Below, in pieces: positions 8,701 through 17,700 of a stretch of 24,067 nt of DNA. Position 1 is the stretch's first letter. Each line of letters begins with the position of its first letter. The stretch spans positions 30,540-54,606 of the forward strand of contig NW_001865064.1 in the NCBI RefSeq assembly GCF_000002865.3, in the 5' to 3' direction. The position numbers and the translations under genes were made by a program. The notes below the pieces were generated by a model. That model ran no database searches. It saw only the letters and a program-made list of their open reading frames with translations, and had not been told where the DNA came from. Origin of the DNA: Monosiga brevicollis MX1. Taxonomy: Eukaryota > Opisthokonta > Choanoflagellata > Craspedida > Salpingoecidae.

Positions 8701-11700
8701 CGAAGCACCGCAACGCAGATCATGTTGCGCGCGTTGACGGTCGGAATGTGCCTGTCCGTAGAAACGACGTGTAAAGCCCGCTCAGCAAATGCATACAGAC
8801 CATCCAGACCGTTCAAGTGCGTCTGAACGGCCTCAATCAGCAAAATTGCGGCAGGATGACCCAAAGAGCGGTCCCGAAGACCTCGTGTTGCGTTACAGAG
8901 TAGGCTGCTGTGCAAGGTGCCTGGTGATTCAATGATCCCCACACATTGAGTGGCCAGATCGTCGCCATTGGCGTGGCAAAAGTCCACGACACGCTGCAAA
9001 ATGCGCGCAATGGCAGGCCAGACAGGATCTTGGGCGTTCACCAGATGCTCGTGAGTCGCCTCCGCCTGTGTCTCTACACGATGCAGTTGGTCATGGGTTG
9101 TGGTCCGTCGACAAAAGGGGCAATTGTTGTGTCCTGATTGATTGAACCATTCATCGACGCACTCTTCACACATTTGGTGTCCGCAAGGCAGACGCATGTC
9201 GGGCACCGAGTCCATGCAAATGTCACAGCTCACTTGTTCTGGAAGAGCATCCAAACACTCTGCCACATGGCGCACCACAATCTCCAGAACTGATTCATCA
9301 GCGGAGGGTGTGAACAAGCTCGCCTGCAGCACAAAGTCACTAAAGACAGCCATGGCTTCGGCCACTGCACGCAGCTCACGAACGCGGCCGTCACGCAAGC
9401 ACTGATCAAAAAGCACCCGCAAATGCGCAAACAGGTCATCGCCTGGAGCCATCGCAGAGTCATCTGCAATGCGCACCGTCGTTTGTATGTCCTTGACGGG
9501 CAGCCCTCCTTCAAGCATGTGACCTAGCATGGCATACATGAGGCGGAGGCGAGCAACGTCACGAGATTCTTCAAGGAGCAACTGCCAAGGCATCTCTCCA
9601 ATTGGCGTGCTTGGGCTGAGATTAAATGGTACGACACGTAGGGCCTCAGACAGCTCCTCGATCGTGCGGCGATCTCTTGCGCCAAGGATTCGCTCTCGCC
9701 AGGCATGGCGTAAAGTCGTGGTCACTTGAGGAACAATATCGTCCCCATAAATTCCGGTCATGAGGAATTGGTGTGCTTCAACCTCACCAATCACAGATCG
9801 AAGCGCCTGCACTAAGACTAACAAGCTTCGCACATCCCTTTCCATCTGCATCCAGCGTCGTAATGCCACCGAGGGCGAATACTGAAACTGCTGTGGCAGC
9901 GAACGTGCAAAAATTGCACAGATGCGCAGCTCGACGTCCTTTTGGGCCCATCCCAGCAGCCGCGCCGCATCCAGAAGCAAGGCAACCATGATGTCAGGGT
10001 TCTCCTCAAACGAAATGAGGTCATCAAGGTATGCCAAGGCCTGAGAAGCCGGCCCCGCTGCCGATCCCTCATCACTCGACGTATCCATGGCACTATCACT
10101 CAAATTGTCCACCTCATGCGAGAGGGCACTGCACGCCATCGCTACACCAGGCAGCCAAGCCTGCATACTGCTTAGACCAGGAAGAAGTCGCACAGGTGGC
10201 AGCTCGTGGAGGCCGAGAGGGCGTGGGATGCCTTGCATGCGCTCACAAGCGACTCGAGCGTCGCGCTCTACAGCCAAGTTGAGCGCACGATGCCGCATGC
10301 GAATATCGTAGCGTCCAGACGGATCTATTTGCTCATAGCAATCGGCCGGCTCGATCAAGGCTTGCAAAGTGCCCTGCGCAAGCATTTCGTGCACGATGCG
10401 AGCGCTTGCCGCTTGCAAGGCGCGAACACAGGCTTCCTCCACTGTTTTGCAAAATGGCAGGCCTTCTTGCCGACAATCCACGTCCCGCGCTACGAGTTGC
10501 ACCCAATCTTCTGGCCCCATGGAGGCAAGATACGTGGCACCGATCTTAGTGACAAACAACCATAGTTGTCTCACATCATCACGCTCGCGCAATGCCAGGA
10601 GCAAGCGGGTGGTAAGCTCTTGAATGGTTGCCACTGGGCCATTGGCTGTGCGCGCCAAGCAGTGCCACATGCCCGCAGGCTGCTGAAGCCAGGATTGCAC
10701 GTCTGGAACAAAGGTGTGCACAAGCTCCTCAAACCGAATTTGCCTTAGTGTCACGCGATTCAGCTTTGGCATGTCAAGCGCGTCAACAAACTGCATCGGC
10801 ACATTGGCCGGCAGGTGGCAAGAAGCAGCACTCGCGGAATTTGATCGAGGTACAAACACAATGAGCACAAGCTGTTTTTCAGCCGTGTTGAGTTGCTGGC
10901 GCCGTTGCTGGGCCAATTGCACGATGATATCCAAAGTACTCAACTGTGCCACGTGAAGCCGCAGACAGCACAGCTCGCTGTCACCACGCACAAAGTCATC
11001 CAGACGGGTCTGCAACTCCCGCTCGCTCTGAAACGTCCGTATGTCATGTACCACATGGCGCGCGGTAAGTGGCAATTGCGCAAAGGGTGAATCATACGTC
11101 AGTAGCACACTGATAGGTCCAGCATGCGGAAGCCAGCTTTGCAGGGACTCGACGGGCCGTTGCAGTACTTCCTGCAGAATAAGGCGCGCCAGAGGCATAG
11201 TTGAAGCCTCCGGCGAAGCATTGAGGCCAAGGTACGCCTCTACCGAGAGAATGCCACTCAAAGCACGCGCCACACAGTGTTGAACGAGGCCGTACGGGAC
11301 TTGGGCACAACCTTGACCATGATCACCAGGCATGGACAGCGCAGGCAACACCGCGTGAGCAAGCAATGTGTTGTTGACCGCTACGAAGGCATCCGATTCC
11401 GACAGGCCTGCAGCCCTGGCCAGCATTTTCATGTCTGCTTGAATGTGATCCCACCATTGACGGTGCTGACCGGTGGCCAAAAGCCCAGGAAAGTCAATCA
11501 GCTGCTTCTCAAAGCGGTTTAAAAAAGGGGGATCGTACGTCTGCACTTTGTTTTGATCCATGATAACAACGCACTTGAACTCGGCGTGGACCGGGCACAG
11601 CGGATTTGAATGCTGACCAAAAGCAATGCGGCAGTTTCTCTTCCCCTGAATGGTCACGTACGCTTGATTCAGACAGTCGTACAAAGCGCCATACAAAAAC

Positions 11701-14700
11701 TCAAGGTGGCGCAGGATCAGGACCCCTCCAGCCTCCATAAAGTGGATAATCTGGTTCAGCTTGCCATAGACATACTCCTGTTGGAGGCGATCATCGGGAA
11801 ACGCGCTGCCAACCAGCTCCAATCGGGGCACTTGTTCGACGGGTGGCAGCAATTGATCAAGGGCCACCATCGCCGCATACCCATCCGTGCCCAGCAACAT
11901 GTGACGTGCTTGATAATCTTTCAGATTATTTTCGAGCAACTCAAGAGCCGTCGGAACCAAGAGTGCTCTTGAACCTCGCGTCCGAGGAGCAATGTGGGTC
12001 CAAAACAACTCACAGACGCTAGTCAAATCAGTGCTACGTCCACCAAAGTTGCGGGCAGCTGCAGAGATCACAATGCGACCCAAGCCTTTTTGCAGTGGTT
12101 GTCGCGCCTCTCTCAAAAGCTTGGCACCCTTGCCAATCGCTTTGCACAGCGCATAAAAGTCGCGGAGGCCATAAAAACTGTCATTGCTGGGTTGTAAGAC
12201 AAGTTCGTTGTAGGCGTGCACAACCTTCGTGACCAAGTCTTGAATCTCTTTGCAATCTTGCTCCTCTAAAAACGTGGCCAAAATGGTTTGAGCTGTGTTC
12301 TCAAGTTCCTTCAGGGTGGGAGGCGGGCGCTGAAGAACCACGGCCCTATTCATCTTGGCCGTGTCCAAGCCCCAGTTGGAGACGCCGATCACGGCCAGTG
12401 GCTCGAGTTGCTCAGCGGACGGCTCTAGCAGTTTATGCAAAATCTTGAGCGGGTTGAAGCGTGAATGCTCGGCCAGACCAATCTCGTCCATCAGAACAAC
12501 GGGAAAGGTTTGCTGATACCGTGGCTTGGCCGCATAATCGCGAGCTTGGCGAAACACCTTCTCAATGCCCTCGGAGGTCGAGTCCTCCGATCCTTGGTAG
12601 GGAAAAAGCTGAACGCCCGCATAGGTTTGAAGCAGAGGATCTCGCGAGTCGAGGTTACGAAGGCTACAGTTCACAATGGTGGTTGCCACGGTTTTCGAGT
12701 TGCCAGGCGCCCCAATCAGGATGATCGGCGTGCGAGTGAGGACGCACACTGTTAGCGAGAACACGTTTTGGAGCAGTGCCCGATTCATGGCCAAGTTGGG
12801 ATACGCTGATGTATCCATGCGGCCATAAAGGTTGCGTTCCTCGGCATTGACAACTTGACGCCAGGACTTGATGTCAAAGTTGCTGGGGAGCAGAGATCCT
12901 TGAACGCAGCGAAGAAACGTTTCGCGGGCCATCTGACGTTCTTCAGTGACGGGCATGCGCACAATGTACGCAAGCTGAATGGACAGCACCACGCTGAGGG
13001 CCTCTCTCTGACCATGCAATGCGTGCAGGCGATTTGATGCACTGACGTTGCGTGAAAAGTGATACCAGTAACTATCAGCATGAGAAGAGGGAGGGTCCAG
13101 GCTATCGCGGCGTGCGATATAGTCTTGGAAAAACTTGTAAAACACCAAAAACCGACGAACATCTCGCAAGCTGACGACAAATTCTTCGCTGCGGCCATCC
13201 TGGCGCAAAAATGTATGAAGGCGAGACAGGCCATGGGCCAAGGAGGCAAGTTGGCCGGGGGCGCGCAGTTGCACGTGTTGCATAAGCATCCGTTCGATGT
13301 AATTGGCCTCATCTGCCTCAGCCAAGGCACCAAAATCCCAGACATAGGTCAGCATGGCTTCGGGTAGCGGGTGCACGCGGTAGCGCAACTGCGAACGCTC
13401 GTCAAAGGTCTGAACGACTCGGCCCTGTCGCTTGTTCTCCACGGCCAGCCCTGCACGACGCACTGGTGGTGCGCGACGCTCATACGGGTTACATGCCCCC
13501 ATGACGATCAAATTCTCAGGCAGCGGATCCGTGTACAACTTGCGGCGCACGAGAATATCAGTCAAGAGACCGAGGTACTCGCAGGTATTGACCTCGTCGT
13601 AGAACGCCCATACCTGTTGATCGGGTACCCCGCGTGCTGTTTCGATGACTTGATGTGTAAACGCAACAATGTCCTGGCGTGTGGTTCCAGCATGATGGGG
13701 TAGCTGACGGAAAATGTGCCCGGCTATGCGGCAAAGTTCTTGCAAAAGGCTTGTTTTACCAATGCCAGCCTGTCCCATCAAGATGATGGGCTGAAGCGCA
13801 TCGGCACGCAGGACAATCATCGCCATCTTGAGCATATTGTCGGCTGTCAAGGAGTAGTTGCCAACAGGAGGACGATGTGCATCGTTATGGGAGGTCAGGG
13901 CACGCAATCTTTCAATCATTTGTTCCGGAGACGAACTGGCCAGGGATTTTGGCGGTTCGAGCTGGCTTTGTAAAAGTTGCCGAATTTCAGCATCTAAATC
14001 CGAGGGATCCTTGTACAAGATTGAAATGCAGCCGTCAACCTGCATGAGAACGAGGATGTGCGTCGCATCGTCCCACCGCACAAACTCTGAGAATGACGCA
14101 AGCATGGCATCAACGAGATTGCCCTCGTGATGTTGCTGGCGCTCACGTGCTGCGAGGGTGGAGCGAGCAGCAAATGTGCGCACCGTCTCCAGGAGGTGTC
14201 GCAAAAGCCGTGTGCGAAAGCCGCGAGGCACGGACATGTCACGTAGCACGTCGGGTTTTAGAAAAATAGATTTGTCAAAGCGAACAAGTTGCTGATGGAG
14301 GATGCTGATGAAGACGTCCAGTTCTGCGTAGCCTGCCGCGGGCTGATGTTCAAGAAAGTGTCGTTGAAGAAGTTGGCGACAGACTTCCTCTTCCAGCGCT
14401 TCACTGGTGTGTTCATCGGTCAGAGGTGCCTCTACATTGTTAGCATCCAGTTGATACAGGTAGCGACACACAATTTGCACGGGCGTATTCGGATCGCTTG
14501 GAACGCGCAGGTCGTTGACCGTACTTTCAATCAACTCCCACTGCAAGGCACGCAAGAGAGGCATGCACTGCTCGAGGTGGTTGCCAACTGTGTTGGCCAG
14601 CTCAATGTAAAAGCGGGTCCCTGGTCTCAGGGATACCAGCTTGCACCAGCTTGGTGTGGCTTGGAGCAAGAGGAGGTGCAACAGCAACTTCTGCACGGCC

Positions 14701-17700
14701 ACGGCACGCTCAGCCACCAGAGGGCCGATATCAACGTGCACGACCAAGGGTGGCTGGTCAGGGTGGCAAGGATGACGTGTGACAATTTGTTCCAACGCGG
14801 CTTGCACAGCCAGAAGGTCAGGATCGTCTTGGATGGATAGCAGCGCAAAACTCTGTTCCTCAGGGACCTGCTGCTCAATCCACCGACTCTTGCCTTGGCG
14901 CGGCGCTTGCGACATCACTACAGTCGAACTGACGCAGCGTGCAGGAAAGCATGCGCGCACCAAGGCAGCAAGATTTTCTCGGCTGCCATCCGGCAGCTGG
15001 TGTTGCACGGCTGGAATAGACATGCTCACGTGGTCAACTGCCTGGCCGCCTGGACCACGCAATGCAATGATATAAAAATAGCCCCGACGTTGAGTCTGCA
15101 ATTTCACCAGTGCCGTCTGAACCTCATCGTGCAGGTAGTCTGGGCGATAAACAACAAATGGGGTGCTATCGCCTGCAGCTGCCGTTCCCCAGCCCAGCTG
15201 TAAAAAGCGGTGGATTTGTAAGGCCGTGGTGGAGGAGTCACAGATCAAGACATGTGCGCTCGACGGTCGCGCTCCCGCAAGGGCAAAGGGCAGATGAAGG
15301 GCACATAAGCAACTAAGGTCATTCTGGCAAGCCAGTACCTGTGGTCGCGTCCCATCATGGGTTGGCAATTCGAGCGCACCCGGCGGCTGATAACGCTGTG
15401 GTTCCGGATTCGGACCCAGGGTGGCCTCGGTGAGTTGCAGCAGGGCGCGTAGAGCTTCGCACAAATTATCAAGCAGTAGGCCAGAGCGTTGGGTGTTCTT
15501 GTTTGGTGAGGACTGAGCCCAATTCTGGGCAATGCGGAGCACATCATCTTCGTTTGGCAACACATCATAACTCAGGTAGGCCACGAGGGGCCACAAGTTG
15601 TCCAACGAGTTGGTCTCACGGACGCTTTGAAAACAGTCATATACGTAAACCAATTGTGGTCCGGGGAAACGAGCCAGCTCGGGTGATTCAGTGCATCTCT
15701 GATCAATGATTGCGGTCCATCCTTCCAATTCGCACTCTAGCTCGGTGCTTAAGGCTTTGAGCGGTTCTTGCTGAAAATCAGTCGTAAAAGCCTCGTCAAG
15801 ATAGGCACCCATGTAGCCGCACGTCGCATATTCCTTGGCTATAGCTTTCAGACGATCAGCTTCCGCGCATGCGGCACGAAACTCGGTCATGGCTCGGGCT
15901 AGATCTGCTTCGGCCGAGCCGTACAGTTGTGACCGCGCACGGAGATCCTGCAAGCGATCCCAATTCAGTTGCTGGGCATCACCAGCAGGCGCGTTGTCGC
16001 TGACTGTCTCGACTGTGATGGCATGTGAGTGTGTGGTCGAATTCCAGCGCACAGAGAGTTTGGGCTGGTTTTGCATCAAATGCTGGATGCGGAGCTTGGC
16101 TGATCCTGATCGATCCGTCACGTTTTCCCAGAGGTTGCGAAGGGATCGCGCGCTAGTGCAGCATGAATGAACCAGTACTGCTAGATCTCTGCCACCCGGT
16201 ACTCCAGCCTGCTGCTGTTGGCGGTCATTGAGCTGATCGAACTGTTGCACTAGATGGGCTAGCCAGCCTTGGACATTGGTGCCTTGGCTGCGCAGAGTGG
16301 GAGCAATAATGTGATGCAGCGTGACAAAGTCATTGACGGCTGCCTCAGAGGCGGCATACTGGTCTGCGGAAACGCTCTCGGCGCCCATGATGAGACCACG
16401 CACATCCTCATCGAGGGAGATCCGGAGCAGGTCAAAAAGCTCGCCGCCATGAGCAAGCTCACGGACCACCGCCCAGATGTTGACCGACAAGCGATTCGTT
16501 TGTGCGTCGAGCAGGGCGAAGCAGTCGCTCAAAACTTGCAATTCGGTGTCGAGATTTGACAACAGCTCGAGGACGTTGGCACTAATGTCTAGCAATTGGC
16601 CTGAAGCGCGAATCCCAAAGGGCTGCAGCAGTTCTGCCAAGCGCGACAGGAGGCGACTACGGTCTTGTATCTCAACTGCTCTCCAGAGCAATTGGACCAG
16701 TTCGACTGGCTGCCCTCGGTATCTGCCAAGATCAAGGCGCGAAAACCACATCTCGGTCTCCTTGCGGCGCTGCTCGATGGGTGCGCGCGCCAGGCATTGA
16801 AACACCCATGCAATTGTCACGAGATTGGCCTCGGGCTGTAAAATGGCACGAAGATCTTCATCCAGTGTCTGCTGAACAGGCTCCAATAAGCCTGCATAAG
16901 AGACGTCCAGTGGATCAGCCAAAGAGCGCTGGGCCCTTTCACGCTCCAGTACCACGCTGTGAATCAAAGCTCCCACATTAGATAAAGCCCCAGCAGCCTC
17001 AGCCCCCTCGATCGCATCCTCATCTTGACCATCATTGATAAGAGCACCATCTTCATCCCCATCACCGTCTCCGTCACCTAGGCTAAAAGCATCTTCATCG
17101 TCCGTGTCGCCGTGGTCTTCAAGAACAAAGGCGTCTTCGTCCTCGTCGCTGTTGTTGATCAGAAGACCATTGCTCACATTCAAGGAGCGAGCGCGTAGCT
17201 CGCGACAAACCACGTGCTGTAGTACTTGCGAATCAAGAGGTGCTGCACGATAGGCAAGAAACGCACGTAGATCCTCAGGAAGCAACCAATCGGCACGCGG
17301 TAAGCTCTCGGCGTCGGCTTCAAACTGACTAAGCTGTACTTGAAGCGCCTCGACATGGCGGGCGGTTGCCTCGGCCTCGGCTATGCGCGCAGACTGCAAC
17401 AGATAGTCGAGGGCTGATCGGACGACCTCCATCTTTTCTTGGTAGGCAGTGACGGCTTGGCGCAGGTCCAAAGTCGGATCAAGGACGGCGCAGTCCGTGT
17501 CTGCCCAACGGTACAGTTGTTGAAGTTGCTGGTCGCTGCAGGACTCGCACAGCTGACGTGCAAACGCCAGCGTGGCCGAGCCATTGTGCACAGCGCGCAC
17601 AGTATCGTTCCATGCGTGCACGACCGCTGCGACGCGTGGCTCGCTACGAATTGCGGCTGCGAGATGGTTTTTCGGAGCTTCGGCGTCTGAAGCGTGCAGA

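Noticed and set aside
12785-13345. 186-codon minus-strand open frame in a different phase from the giant ORF
   Set aside because: It overlaps coding sequence between the two catalytic AAA+ modules on the same strand; composition looks like an off-frame reading.
14289-14840. 183-codon plus-strand open frame
   Set aside because: Antisense to the RNF213-type core; no recognisable domain or regulatory context.
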